From assembly GCF_026745355.1 (NCBI RefSeq), contig NC_079209.1, forward strand, positions 5,461,507 to 5,525,506: a stretch of DNA of 64,000 bases, in the 5' to 3' direction. This stretch comes from Beta vulgaris subsp. vulgaris. Taxonomy: Eukaryota > Streptophyta > Magnoliopsida > Caryophyllales > Amaranthaceae. The notes under the pieces were generated by a model that saw only the letters and a program-made list of their open reading frames with translations, searched no databases and was not told where the DNA came from. Below, piece after piece: positions 11,986 to 24,000 of this stretch (position 1 is the first letter of the stretch; every line of letters starts with the position of its first letter). The translations under genes and the position numbers were made by a program.

Positions 11986-12380
11986 GGGCGTGTTCGGCAC
12001 AAGCTTTTTAAGTAGGATTTAGTGTCTTGATTAGGTCAAAATACTAATTAAGAAAAATAGTAGTGTTTGGTAAGTTGGTGGTGTAAGTAGCTTTTAGTGT
12101 TACGAGTAGAGTTTTAGTAGTATTTGTGAAAAACTACGATTTGTAGCTTTTGGGGTAGCGTTTAGTGGTGCATAAATTATATATTACAGTTTTGTTTGAG
12201 TTTTTAATTAATTACTTGTAAACAACTACTTTGACAGCTTCTTTTACCGAACATCAATATCTTATACCGCTACTTAGACAGTTAACAGCTAACAGCTACA
12301 CACCAACCACTAACAGCTACCAGTACAGCATAACAACTAAAAGCTACGTACCACCATAGCTATTGTTGCCGAACACGTCC
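11986..12380. mobile_element. Tourist-like (PIF/Harbinger) MITE
   Basis: The inverted ends GGGCGTGTTCGGCA and GGACGTGTTCGGCA agree at 13 of 14 positions. A 3-bp TAA flanks each side (11983-11985 and 12381-12383). The element is 395 bp, contains repeated AGCTAC/TAGCTT words, and has no open reading frame of note. Confidence 0.8.
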
Positions 12381-12845
12381 TAACTCACGTTCCTAAACAA
12401 TAGGAACTAACTACTTGAGTTTGAAGCACATAAATTGAATGAACTCAACCCAATATTGAATTAACCAATTAACCCAAATACTAACGACACAAAAAAAAAA
12501 AAAAACCAAAACTGTACAGAATAATTAATTTTCAATGATTATATATATCTATATATTATGGCATGCTTTTATTAAAAAGTTTCAAGTTTATATTATCTTT
12601 CATTTGTAACTAATTTTTGACCCATTATTTCACTGTATGATTTATGATGTAATATTCAATTTACAGTTCCTTTAGTTTCTTGAATATTTTAATCTAGTAT
12701 ATTTTATTTCTAATTTTTAACTTAATATTGACTCATACGAAAATTTACCCTTACCGAAACTCGATTTGGCACGAGAATTGCATACCTTTTGGAGTACAAG
12801 GTGACACTCAAGAAGGGAAGGGAAGGGAAAATTGAGTGACTAAAT

Positions 12846-14030
12846 TTAATCGCTTTTCGCAAAAACTCTGTTATGGCACTATGCCTAGCACTGTGCTATT
12901 CGCTCGTAATTCTCCAATTTGTATTTTTGCGAAAACTAAAACGTAACACAATATGAATTCAATGATCAAACACCAGATATAACGTGGTTCAATCTCACCT
13001 CTGAGATCTACGTCCACACAAACCAAACTCTTTTATTATTTGAATCCTAAAATATCAAACTCTTGATATAATAAGATTCCCGCACTAGTAACCCTAGTAG
13101 TGCTCCCCAACACTTAACTCTAAGTGTTGCTACTCTCTATAATAATGAAATTATAGAAAGAAAAGATCCTCAAAAGCGTGTTTCTTATTCAAGTAAATTA
13201 GAGGACAATTACAAACGTTGGTTAGAAACTTAGACTGATTGAACTCTGTGCCACTCTCTGTGCTTAGGGAATCAGTTTTCAGCTCTCAAAATCTCCAAAT
13301 TAAATCTGAAAACGTGAGTTATGAAACTGAGTTTTAATCCCTTTTATATCTTATGGACTAACCGAAAATCCTTCTCAAGGATAGAATTTTCTTTTACTCC
13401 TAACATTAAGGGATAAAACCTTTCCTTTTAGAAAACAATATTTATCTTCTTCATCTTTATCTTTAACTCTAAGAAGATAAGTTTTTCTCAAATCAATGTT
13501 TATCCAAACTTTGACAACCAATTTAGTTTCCTTTTTATCTTTACTCACACTCCTTTATTTTCGAAATTCTTTTATTAAACGTTTTCCTTTAATCGATTTT
13601 TTACAAAATCCCTTTCCTTTTTCAAATCGTTTTTTTATAAAATCTTTTTTGAATCGGTTTTTTATAAAATCTTTTTTAAATCGGTTTTTATAAAATCTTA
13701 ATTTCGAAACTAAGATTCCCTTTTTATATAGAAATATGAAATTAATATGCTTACCTATTTTCTTAGCTCTAAGAAGATAAATAACCATTCTAATTTCACA
13801 ATTCTAATTTTAGCACAAAGTTTAACACAAGGTTTCAATACTTCACATTACATAATTAAAGAGTAAAACAAAATATAAGCTTCCATATCTTCAAGTTCTT
13901 CAATTTTTCACAAATATCCAGTCTTCAAGGCTTTCTTAGATCACTGTTACACTCATACAAGTTATAGCACAAATTATTTATCATCATCATAACATGTATT
14001 TATCATCATCAAAATAACATAAACTTGAAG
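12846..14030 (-). repeat. LTR-like dispersed repeat, copy 1 (minus orientation)
   Basis: This segment matches 60800-61990 in inverted orientation, with moderate divergence and indels. Shared landmarks, in minus-strand order, are GTGCTATAAC, GTGATCTAAGAAAGC, GAAGATATGGAAGCTT, a run of AAAACCGATTT-type repeats, GAGAGCTGAAAACTG, TAGAGTTAAGTGTT, GACGTAGATCTCAGAGGTG and finally TTTTTGCGAAAA. The layout resembles a solo LTR or LTR fragment with no internal domain. Exact ends and target duplication were not found. Confidence 0.55.
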
Positions 14031-14167
14031 TTACAAAAATACCTAAATCTCATCTAAACTCAAGTGGACCAGACTTGAACCTCACTCGAAAATATAAAGT
14101 AAACCAAATTGAATGCAAGACATACCTAAAAAGAACCCGTTCTAAATGACCATATTGCCACACATTA

Positions 14168-15020
14168 CATATTTATTATATAAGGGAAGGGGGAGTAATG
14201 GTGTCCTCTTTTGAAATGCCTATTTCGCCCCCCTCCCCTTTCTAAATTACAAAAGGAATGTCAAAATCAAAATCGGCACTCAAAGAAAACTATCGAAAAT
14301 TAATTTACAACAACTCACTCACAAATCACTTAAAAGAAGAAACTTTACAAATCACTCATACAATTGACAAATCACGCAAATAATCGGGAAACTTTATTAA
14401 AACTTAAAATTGACATACAAACTAAAACTAATAACCTAGAACGTCAATACATACAAAAATATTTACAAAAATTTACTTACAAATCACTATTCTCAAGAAC
14501 CATTCACAATTACATACTCACAAAAGTAACCTATAAACACAAATCTGAGAAAAACATAAGATTTTGACGGCGATATCACGCATTCATCCATCGGCAACTT
14601 GCGAACTTCCAAAAAGGTACATAATTTTTTAATTATCAAGGTAAAAAAGTTTATGTAAAATATCATTCAAGAATTAAAGTACAACATATTTAAATATACC
14701 ATATTGACAAGGTAGAACAATTAAAATAATGGTGGGTCATGATAAAAAATAGAAATATAAATAGTATTCTCGAACAGATGAAAATGAAAGTGTAAAGAGT
14801 ACTCTGGGACGGAATGAGTATCAATTTGTGAAATTAGAATTTAGAAGTTTGACAAGGAAAAAAAAAATTTGCTTTTTTGTAGTGAAACCTATATATAATG
14901 AAACTTTTACATATATTTGGACTTATCTCTTTCTATTATATAAGAGCGATTATTTATCAAGGTAAAAAGGTTTATGTAAAATATCATTCAAGAATTAAAG
15001 TACAACATATTTAAACTATA
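14168..15020 (+). mobile_element. Helitron-related segment, copy A
   Basis: It begins with a decayed Helitron-like 5' end (TTATTATATAAGGGAAGGG) and runs to a TATGTAAAATATCATTCAAG block ending near AAAGTACAACATAT. Almost the same order of blocks recurs at 15567-16151. Internal copies of the same ATCAAGGTAAAAAGG block at 14635 and 14957 show that the segment is itself composite. No helicase gene is present. Confidence 0.5.
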
Positions 15021-15169
15021 ACATATTTAAACTATAACATATTTAAACTATAAAGAGTATAAATAACTACAAACCTTTTCAATTTGTTTATTAGTGGAAC
15101 TATAAAAAACAAATAACGTATATTTGTTGTTTTCTATGATAGGTTCATTATCATCGATTAGTCGCTCAT

Positions 15170-15510
15170 GTGAGGCGTATTGAATCACAAGCTAATGACA
15201 TAATTTACGAAGCATGTAACAGTTGTCTAAGAAAAGTAGTTATCACTCAAACGATCCCTAGATGTGTACGGTGCAATGTAACAAATGATGCAACTATTCC
15301 AAGGTATGAACTTTACAACATTATCTAAATATATTACAAAGATTTATAAATGTTATTGGTTTTCCCCTTAACAGATGAATGCTTCGACTCATTGTTGCTG
15401 ACAAGAGTGGTGGAATGGGAGTATAACATTGATGAATGACCTAACCCAGCACATGTTGCAATGTACTCCGACTGAAATCAAATCATTACTTCAACGGGTT
15501 TGTCAAGTGT
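15170..15510 (+). pseudogene. Replication protein A (RPA1-like) fragment with intron
   Basis: The first part translates to CNSCLRKVVITQ, IPRCVRCNVTNDATIPR, the zinc-ribbon of the RPA1 C-terminal DNA-binding domain, with two CxxC pairs. A GT...AG intron (about 15303-15375) follows. The next segment reads LRLIVADKSGG and then, after stops and a frameshift, ITLMNDLTQHMLQCTPTEIKSLLQ. Several stops break the frame. RPA-like genes are frequent cargo of plant Helitrons, and this copy sits between two Helitron-like segments, so capture or decay of Helitron-encoded RPA is the simplest explanation. Confidence 0.65.
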
Positions 15511-15566
15511 TCCAAACATTTCTTTTTTCATATCATTTTGCAACTAAAAACTAATCTCTCTATTAA

Positions 15567-16151
15567 TCTCTATTATATAAGGGAAGAGGAAGCAATAGTG
15601 TCCTCTTTTGAAATGCCTATTTTGCCCCCCTTCCTTCCTAAATTACAAAAGGAATGTCAAAATCATAATCGGCACTCAAAAAAAAACAACCGAAAATTAA
15701 TTTACAACCTCACTCACAAATCACTTAAAAGAAGAAACTTTACAAATCACTCATACAATTGAGAAAATCACGTTAAGAATAAGCAAACTACTCAAATAAT
15801 CAGGAAACTTTATTAAAACTTAAAATTAGCATACGAACTAAAACTAATAACCTAGAACGTCAATACATACAAAAACATTTACAAAAATTTTACTTACAAA
15901 TCATTATTCTCAAGAACCATTCACAATTAATGGTGGGTCATGATAAAAAAAAATAGAGGTGTATTTGTAGTGAAATTGAAATTTAGAAGTTAGACAAGGA
16001 AAAAAAATATTTACTTTTTTATAGTGCTCCATATATATAATGAAACCTTTACATACATTTGGACCTATCTTTTTCTATTATATAATAGCGATTAATTATC
16101 AAGGTAAAAAGGTTTATGTAAAATATCATTCAAGAATTAAAGTACAACATA
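15567..16151 (+). mobile_element. Helitron-related segment, copy B
   Basis: It starts with TCTCTATTATATAAGGG, a canonical plant Helitron 5' end preceded by A, and is colinear with much of copy A (14168-15020). It ends in the shared ACAACATA block, where a third Helitron begins at 16152. A 3' hairpin-CTAG end of its own was not identified. Confidence 0.55.
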
Positions 16152-16743
16152 TCTCTATTATATAAGGGAAGGGGGAGCTATGGTGTCCCCGAATGAAGAG
16201 ACTATGTTACCCCCTTCCCATTCTAAATTACAAATTCACTTACAAATCAAAGGGGGCTTCAAACAAAAATACAAAAAATATAATTATAACAATCACTCAC
16301 AAGTCAACTTAAAAAATTGCATAATTTACGTTATGCAAATCACTAAAATGAGAAAACTTTACAAAAACTTAAAAATTCACTTACAAACTACAATCTATGA
16401 AAAAATTGACTTGAAACCAAAGTGTCCACTTTCTTTACAATTTATGAAGTACTGTACTTACATCAAAAATCAACTAATAAATTATAATATTAGATATTAT
16501 AAATAAATTCAATAAAATTTCTATTTTGTTCATAGAATTTAACTTTGAAAAGTAAAAAAAAAAAAAAAAAAAAAAAGATTGGTGAGAGACTTAAGTGACA
16601 GAAACTAAACCAATCAAATTTTGCAACTAAAAACAATTATACTTCGTATGTCTAATGTTCAAATTTTGACTCTTATGCCGAAGAAAATCAAGTTTCTGTT
16701 TCGAAAAAAATTCAAACACGCATTGTGTGCAAAAAAAATCTAG
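16152..16743 (+). mobile_element. Non-autonomous Helitron with both ends
   Basis: The 5' end TCTCTATTATATAAGG follows an A. The 3' end is CTAG (16740-16743) followed by T, giving the A/T insertion site typical of Helitrons. A short hairpin (ACACGCATTGTGTGC) precedes the CTAG by about nine bases. The element is 592 bp, contains a poly(A) run near 16555, and has no coding capacity. Confidence 0.75.
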
Positions 16744-16979
16744 TATATATATTCATATCCAAACACCACGCACAACATATAATATAATATTACAATCTAA
16801 TAGTCATGAGATATAAAACAACAAACTTCAGTTTAATTTCTCACATTTTAGCTACGTAGTAAAATAAGGGGACTTGTGGACTTGGTAAAAAAAATTTATA
16901 AAAAAAACCATGGTTAACACAGGTGTTACGTAGTACGAAACTAGTAATGCAAAACAACAACTCCCAACTTCAGGTTCTT

Positions 16980-17545
16980 AATTTGGAGACTTGTGCAACA
17001 ATGATTGGGCTCAATTCCCGATTCTGAACTCCGATCAGCAACCTGCAAAAAGGGACCCACCCTGGAGGTTTGGGTGGTATTTCCCCCTCCGATGCTTAAG
17101 TCAGATATCAGGGATATGAAGGAACTTTTAGAGAGAGAAAGTAGAGAGAGAAGAATTTATGGCAGAATAACAGTTCTATGCTCTAAAAAACGTACATTTC
17201 CCCTGATTTCAAGGACTATTTATACTGTTTGAAATGACTGATGTACCTTGATGTCACCCTACTTTGGGAGCATCTGATTGGCTGAGCAATAATATCAGGA
17301 CACGTGGCAAGTGCTGATTGGCCAACACATTTTACCTTTTAGCTGAATCAGGCTTTACTTTATTGGGCCTAAGTACAATTTCAGGGCCACAAGGGAGCTT
17401 TTCAGTACACCTCTTCTTCAGAGAAGTGTACTTTAGCCCAAAGAACCTACAGGCCTTTGTACTTTTCTTTGCATAAGCGAATGCCACATGTAGGGCTGAG
17501 ATAGTGCCACGTGTCATAAGGGTAGCCGTTGATTTTCAGGTTACA
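16980..17545 (-). repeat. Probable LTR fragment (low confidence)
   Basis: In minus orientation the right half reads CTGACTTAAGCATCGGAGG followed by a pyrimidine- and C-rich stretch, a pattern I associate with plant LTRs. The stretch also contains G-box-like CACGTGGC and CACGTGTC words (about 17300 and 17510). No inverted TG/CA ends or duplication were located. Reading frames here show no known domain. Confidence 0.3.
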
Positions 17546-18418
17546 ACAACAGGCATAACCTATAGGAGACTACTAATAATATTCAAAGTCATACAAATTA
17601 AATAAATGTTTTAAAGTGAATTGAAACCCTGGACTTATAAATTGTCTGTTGCAAGCTTCTGCGAAGGAAACTAACGATCTAATATAGTTCTTATCGTAGA
17701 ACTGGATTTAGTTCAATTGATTGTAACCAAAGTAATGGCAGCTGTTGCAGCCTTACATAAATTCCGATAAAGAAAACAACCTTCAACTTGAGACTCTGGA
17801 ACTCATATCTAAACACAGACACACAAGCATACCTAACAATTAAATCTCCCATGATAAGCATATGGAGGAACAAAATCCCACCAATGGGACAAAACTAACC
17901 CCATACATGGGGACTACAACCATCACAACGGATGGACAATTATTGAAAGTCATATTATAAATCAAAAACCAAAAACATATCAGACCATCCATAGAGAACC
18001 TGTCCATCACGCCTGACAAGAGCGGGAGGAGCTTGCAAGCCCCCCAAAAAAAAATTCTGTCAAAGAGTGAAAGAAGAGATATAGCGGAGAAAAAAAAGAG
18101 CAGCCAAGTGCTTCTTTATTTAAATCAAATAAATTAAGTAAACTAAACTAAACTATAATGTCATTCTACAATAAATAGCTTATATTAAAGCAAACTCATA
18201 ATAAGTCATATGCACCCCCAAAAAAATAAAGCTTGTCATATCTCATAAAATATGGAGTGACATGCTAACCATCTTGAGTATTCTTAGTTAGGGTAAAAAT
18301 TGAAAACAAAGGATCAAATTTTTTTATAAGAAAAAAAAACACTAGGTCTGGCATTGAGAATAAGACCAGCCAGCAACATACATGTGATGGAAGAAAATAA
18401 AACATTAAAAGAGGAAAA
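17546..18418. other. Intergenic stretch, nothing recognised
   Basis: AT-rich sequence without a convincing frame, RNA gene or bounded repeat. It could include 3' sequence of the LINE fragment that follows on the minus strand. Confidence 0.4.
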
Positions 18419-18878
18419 TCAATAAGCATGGAGAGAGGTTGCATCATGACCTCTATGAGACATAAATTCGGAGCTTGATTGGCCTCCCTGAAACAGTGGA
18501 CATCGGATCTCTTGCAGACGCTTCATATCTTGCCAAGTATCTATACTCATCAAGTTAATCTCCCGCGGGACCTTGCTTCCAACTATTAAAGAGAGTTGAT
18601 CACCTTTAATAATAAGATATTTGATTTTGAGAAACAACGTTGCTTTGATTGATACCTTCCCGCAAACCCCATGCTTCAGCTTTGAGAATTAAGCAAACAA
18701 CTGAGAGAGCATTGGCCCTAACGAGACAAAGGTGACCAAGATTATTTCGGTTTGTAAAACCGAATGAAACTTTACCATTCTCAAGTTTTGGCCCACCAAA
18801 GTTTAACTTACAACAATTCTGGGGAGGGGAGAACCAGGATACCAACTGAGCCTTGGGAAAAGGAAGCCTACCAATCAA
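18419..18878 (-). pseudogene. LINE / non-LTR retrotransposon RNase H domain fragment
   Basis: Minus-strand frames read SWFSPPQNCCKLNFGGPK, then FGFTNRNNLGHLCLVRANAL and ILKAEAWGLREGI, which is the plant RNase H-like domain found at the end of LINE ORF2 and in related stand-alone proteins. A frame change then gives IIKGDQLSLIVGS and a tail ending in FMSHRGHDA. The first catalytic Asp expected in an NFDGS motif is Gly here, and the frame is broken, so it is inactive. The Ty1/copia element at 19043 lies just upstream in its reading direction and may have been inserted into it. Confidence 0.65.
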
Positions 18879-19037
18879 AGGAGAAGGATCTATATTATCA
18901 TCGGCCTTTCATATTTGATCCAGTTCCTTAAAAAAAACATATTGATAGAATTTGTTGTGCTAATAGGCGAAGATTGATCTTTCGAAAAAGTAACTTTATT
19001 TCTGGTAAACTAGGTTAACCACCACACTACACTAAAA

Positions 19038-19042
19038 TAAAC
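19038..19042. repeat. Target-site duplication of the copia element, left
   Basis: TAAAC here and TGAAC at 23996-24000 match at 4 of 5 positions. Confidence 0.5.
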
Positions 19043-19453
19043 TATTAGATATTAATCTAGAAAATTCTTGAAATTATGTAGTGAAATTTATCCTAGAAAA
19101 ATATAAGCCATATAAATATCTATGCATCTAGAATTAGCTTAAGAAAGATCTACTAAAAAATATCCTAGAAAAATCTGGGTTGCTAACTTTACTAAACTAC
19201 CTAGAAAATTCTAGTGCTTGAAGCCACAAAGTCGGTTAACATATTTACCGACATCAACAAACTATATATATGCATGATGTATTCTCCTTGAGCAATGTAA
19301 CACAGAAGTCTTACCAAGCTATTAATAAAAGTCAACCATTTCACAAAAACTACTCTCCCTCAATTCATACATCAATAAGCAATATCATCTCTTGATCAAT
19401 ATTATTACTCATACATCAAGCTCACTAACTACTTCCGCCTAAAATTTCCAACA
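19043..19453 (+). repeat. 5' LTR of the copia element
   Basis: 411 bp, nearly colinear with the 3' LTR at 23581-23995, with scattered substitutions and a few small indels. It ends in AAAATTTCCAACA. Confidence 0.88.
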
Positions 19454-19470
19454 ATTGGTATCAAGAGCCA
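19454..19470 (+). promoter_or_regulatory. Primer-binding site (initiator tRNA-Met type)
   Basis: ATTGGTATCAAGAGCC lies immediately after the 5' LTR and matches the TGGTATCAGAGC consensus used by plant copia elements, with one extra A. Confidence 0.8.
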
Positions 19471-19569
19471 AATAATCCAAGCCTTCAACAATTAAACTTA
19501 TTCACCCCTCAATTTTACACACCACATCTTTTACTCCCTTTAACCAAAATCTAACACTACAAAATAAAA

Positions 19570-22500
19570 ATGACTACCCCAAATACCAACTCTTTCAATC
19601 CCCAAATCAATTGGGTACCAACATTTAAAGGGGAGTAATATGAACATTGGAGTATCCAAATGAGATCAATATTTATCACCAAAGACCTCTAGGATATTGT
19701 CCAAGATGGATATGAAAAACCCAAAGAAGCCAATGAAGAGGCTTCTTGGGATGAAAACAAAAGAAATTTGTATAAACAAAATAAAAGAAGGGATCACTAT
19801 GCCCTATCCATTATTTACCAGGGAGTAGATTAAACAATACTTCCCACAATTATGGCTGCCACAACAGCCATGGAGGCTTGGAGTATTTTGGAAACAAAAT
19901 ATAGAGGATCCGAAAAGGTAATTTTCTTTAAACATCAATCTCTATGGAGAAACTTTGATAATTTATTAATGTCAGATAATGAAACTATTCAAGCATTTTT
20001 TTAGTCGGGTTTCAAATGTTATAAATCAAATCTGAACTAATGGAGATAAAATTGAAGATATCCAAGTTGTTCGGAAAATATTAAGAAGTCTCCCCAAAAA
20101 TTATGATAATATAGTGGCTGCTATAGAAGAGTCCAACAAAGACTTGACTAAAGTAAGTCTAAATGAATTAATGGGATCTCTTCTAGCACACGAAGATAGA
20201 ATGCGTAGATTCTCGACAGCCACTAGAACAAGCTTTTTAAGCCAAATTAAAATTTTCTAATAATGGAGAAAATAAAATTAAAAATGGCTACATTAAAGGA
20301 GGTACTTCATATAACCGTGGCAGGGGGAGAGGAAATTATAAAAATAATGTGAGCCGGAAAAATAATCAAAATGGCTCACGCTGTAATTTATGTAAGAATA
20401 ATGGCCATAATACACAAGATTGCGGTATAAATGTAAAGAGTGCAAAAGACATATCATTTTGAAAAAGATTGTTCGTACCGACAAAAGGAAGATGCCAACT
20501 TTACGGAAAACAAATAGTCGAATGATCAATTATTTTATACATGTTTAAATGCTCACCAAGAGTCAAATTATATATGGTATTATCGATAGTGGTTGTTCTA
20601 ACCACATGACTGGCAATAAAAATTCATTTGTTAGTCTACGAAAAATAAAAACACAAATTACTCTTGGTGATGGAAGCAACCAAGAGGTTGCTGGCAAGGG
20701 GACAATAGCCTTAGAAAAAAAACGGCTCTCTAAATTTATTTATGATGTTTTCTATGTCCCCGGGCTTGCACAAAATTTATTAAGTGAGGCCAACTAATTC
20801 AAAGAGGCTATATGGTGAAATTTGATGCTAATAAATGCCTATATTTGATAAGAAAAAAGGGAATTAATTACTACTACTCAAATGGCTCCTAATAAAATAT
20901 TTCCATTGAATGCAATTGGAGCATAATGTTGCCCTAAGTTCTATGGTGGATGAGTCCACATTGTGGCATTTAGATTCGGGCATCTAAATTTTAACAGTTT
21001 AAAACTGTTAAAACAAAAAGAAATGGTGATTGGGCTTCCACCTATAACTAATGAAAGAAAATATGTGAGGGTTGTATATATGGCAAAATGCATAGATTGC
21101 CATTCCCTACTTCATCCTGGAGGGCCAGAGCTCCATTAGAGCTTGTTCATGCAGATATATGGGCCCTACCAGAAATCCGTCTCTTGGCGGAAAAAGATAT
21201 TTTCTATTATTTGTCGATGATTTCACTCGCATGATGTGGGTTTATATCTTGGAGCAAAAATCAAAGCATTTTCCCACTTCATGCAATTTAAAGCCCTCAC
21301 AGAAAAACAAAGTGGGCATTCAATAAAAATTCTAAGAACAGATCGTGGGGGAGAATTTACAAGTAAAGAATTCAACAGCTTCTGTAAGGAGCATGAGATC
21401 AAAAGAGAATTAACTGTCAGACGCACACCTCAGCAAAATGGTGTCGCAGAGAGAAAAAATCGAACCATTGCTGAGATGGCCCGAAGTATGATGCAAGGCA
21501 AAAACTTGCCCAAATGTTTTTGGGTCGAAGCCGTACATACAGCTATCTACATTCTCAATCGATCTCCCACGAAATTCGTCAAGAGTACGACGCCCTATGA
21601 AGCTTGGCATAAGAGAAAGCCAAGAGTATAGCACCTCAAAGTTTTCGGGTGCATTGCATATGCCCACGTGCCAAAGGAAAACCGGGAAAAGCTCGACGGC
21701 AAAGGCGAGAAATGTATCTTTATTGGATATAGTGTGAGTCCAAAGGATATCACCTATACAAGCCCGAACCTATGAAATTAATCATATCAAGAGACGTCAT
21801 CTTTGATAAAGGAGCACAGTGGATATGGATGGAGGATGAATCTCAACCCCTAGAAGGGGATATTCCTCCACCAAGACCAGATCAAGGAGAAGGCCCACAT
21901 CAGCCATCAACAGAATCATCCCCAAGTCCATCATCGTCAAGGAGCCCAAGATCAATATCAAGCTCAAGCATAAGTTTAACACGAAAATGAAGACCAACTC
22001 AGGAAGTTCGTCGATCATATCGAGACCGGCATGCACCAATCTACTTACAAGACTATGAATGCAATCATACAATGATGGCTCTCTTTACAAGCGAACCACA
22101 AAGTTTTTAAGAAGCCGCTTGAGAAGACAAATGGATCGAGGCTATGAATGAAGAAATAAAGATGATTGAGAAAAACAACACATGGGAGCTTGTGGAGAAA
22201 CCTGAAGACAAAGAAGTCATTGGTCTCAAAGGGGTCTACAAAGTCAAACATAACGAAGATGGCTCCATCCAGAAATACAAGGCTTGTCTCGTCGCAAAAG
22301 GTTACTCCCAACAACCAGGGATTGACTTCAACGAGACATATGTCCCCGTTGTCCGCATGGAGACTATCAGGTTAGTCCTTGCTCTTGCTACTCAACTTAA
22401 ATTACCAGTCTTTCAATTAGATGTTAAGTCAGCATTTCTAAATGGGGAGCTCGAAGAAGAAGTATACGTTGAGCAACCGCAAGGATATCTCATCGAAGGC

Positions 22501-23560
22501 AAAGAAGATAAAGTATATCGCCTTCGTAAAGCCCTTTATGGGCTAAAGCAAGCCCCCAGGGCCTGAAATAGCAAAATAGATGGCTACCTGCTTCAAAATG
22601 GGTTTACAAAAATCCCAAGTGAGCCATCACTCTATATCAAGACTCAAGGGAAAGATTTTCTCATCTTATGCCTCTATGTAGATGATCTAATCTATATGGG
22701 CACAGATTCAAAGATTATCGAAAACTTCAAGAAGACAATGACGAAGGAGTATGAAATGACCGACATTGGAGCAATGAAATACTTCCTAGGCATACAAGTC
22801 AAGCCAAGCCCGGGAAGGATATTTCTATCACAAGAGATGTATGTAGAAGACCTACTCAAGAAGTTTAACATGATTGAATGCAAGCCATTAGCTACACCAA
22901 TGGCCCTAAGCGAGAAACTATCAAAGAATGATGGCTAAGATAAGGTCGATGCATCAATATATAGAAGTTTAGTCGGCTCCCTCATCTATCTCACACATAC
23001 TACGCCCGACATAGTACATGCTGTTAGCGTAGTATCCAGATTCAAGAGTGCGCCAAGTAAAGCTCAGTTAGCAGCAGCAAAAAGGATTCTCAGGTACATA
23101 AAGGGAACAAAGAGCTGTGGAATCCTATATGAAAAAGAAGAAGACTACAGGCTTACAGGATACACAGACAGCGATTGGGCCGGAAGTGTGGATGATAGGA
23201 AGAGCACAAGCGGGTATGTATTTCAACTAGAATCGAAGGTGATCTCATGGTCATTAAAGAAACAATCGACAATAGCCTATCATCCGCCGAAGCAGGGTAT
23301 ATTGCAGCAACAAGTTCAACATGTGAAGCAGTATGGCTTAGAAGGATATTGGTCGATCTACAATAAACACAAGAAGATTCAACAACCATATTCTGTGATA
23401 ACATGTCCGTTATAGCAATGACAAAAAATCCGGTCTTCCACAGCAGATCAAAGCATATCGAGATACGACACCACTTTATTCGTGCAAAACATGAGAGCAA
23501 CTTGCAGATATATTCACAAAGGCAATTCCAACAGAAAATTTCATACAACTTAGAAGACAA
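19570..23560 (+). pseudogene. copia gag-pol, multiply interrupted
   Basis: The frame begins with ATG at 19570 (MTTPNTNSFNPQINW), a typical copia gag start. Landmarks in order: a gag zinc knuckle (CNLCKNNGHNTQDC, about 20380-20425); protease with IIDSGCSNHMTG (20580); integrase with TDRGGEF, HEIKRE and TPQQNGVAERKNRT (21240-21640); reverse transcriptase with KARLVAKG-like, FQLDVKSAFLNGELEEEV and LCLYVDDLIYMG (22144-22930); and RNase H with TGYTDSDWAG..DDRKSTSGYVF (23150-23230). There are many in-frame stops and frameshifts. Several stops, such as the one after LKQAPRA at 22564 (expected Trp) and the one after KNDG at 22936, look like G-to-A or C-to-T changes. Confidence 0.88.
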
Positions 23561-23580
23561 CTTGGTGCTCAAGAATTTAG

Positions 23581-23995
23581 TATTAGATATTAATCTAGAC
23601 AATAATTGAAATTATGTAGTGAAATTTTTTCTAGAAAAATCTAAGCCATGTAAATATCTATGCATCTAGAATTAGCTTAAGAAAGATCTAGTAAAAAATA
23701 TCCTAGAAAAATCTAGGCTACTAACTTTACTAAACTACCTAGAAAATTCTAGTGCTTGAAGCCACAAAGTCGGTTAACATATTCACCGACATTAACAACC
23801 TATATATATGCATGATGTATTCTCCTTGAGCAATGTAACACATACAAAAGCCTTACCAAGCTAGTAATAAAAGTCAACCATTTCACAAAAACTACTCTCC
23901 CTCAATCCATACATCCATAAGCAATATCATCTCTTGATCAATATTATTACTCATACATCAAGCTCACTAACTACTTCTGTCTAAAATTTCCAACA
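23581..23995 (+). repeat. 3' LTR of the copia element
   Basis: 415 bp, homologous to 19043-19453. No clear polypurine tract precedes it, so that segment has probably been lost or mutated. Confidence 0.88.
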
Positions 23996-24000
23996 TGAAC

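Larger units (their letters stand above)
19043..23995 (+). mobile_element. Ty1/copia LTR retrotransposon, complete but inactive
   Basis: Two ~411-415 bp LTRs flank a gag-pol region in copia order (protease, integrase, RT, RNase H). The LTR start is TATTAGATATT instead of TG..., and both LTRs end in CCAACA. The 5-bp flanks agree at 4 of 5 positions. The primer-binding site follows the 5' LTR directly. All coding domains are recognisable but interrupted by many stops. Confidence 0.9.

Noticed and set aside
13496..13788. Phe-rich / Lys-rich frames on both strands with tandem-like FFIKSFLNR
   Set aside because: The AAAACCGATTT-type repeat inside the LTR-like element produces them. The inverted copy at 61 kb has the same repeat with different frames.
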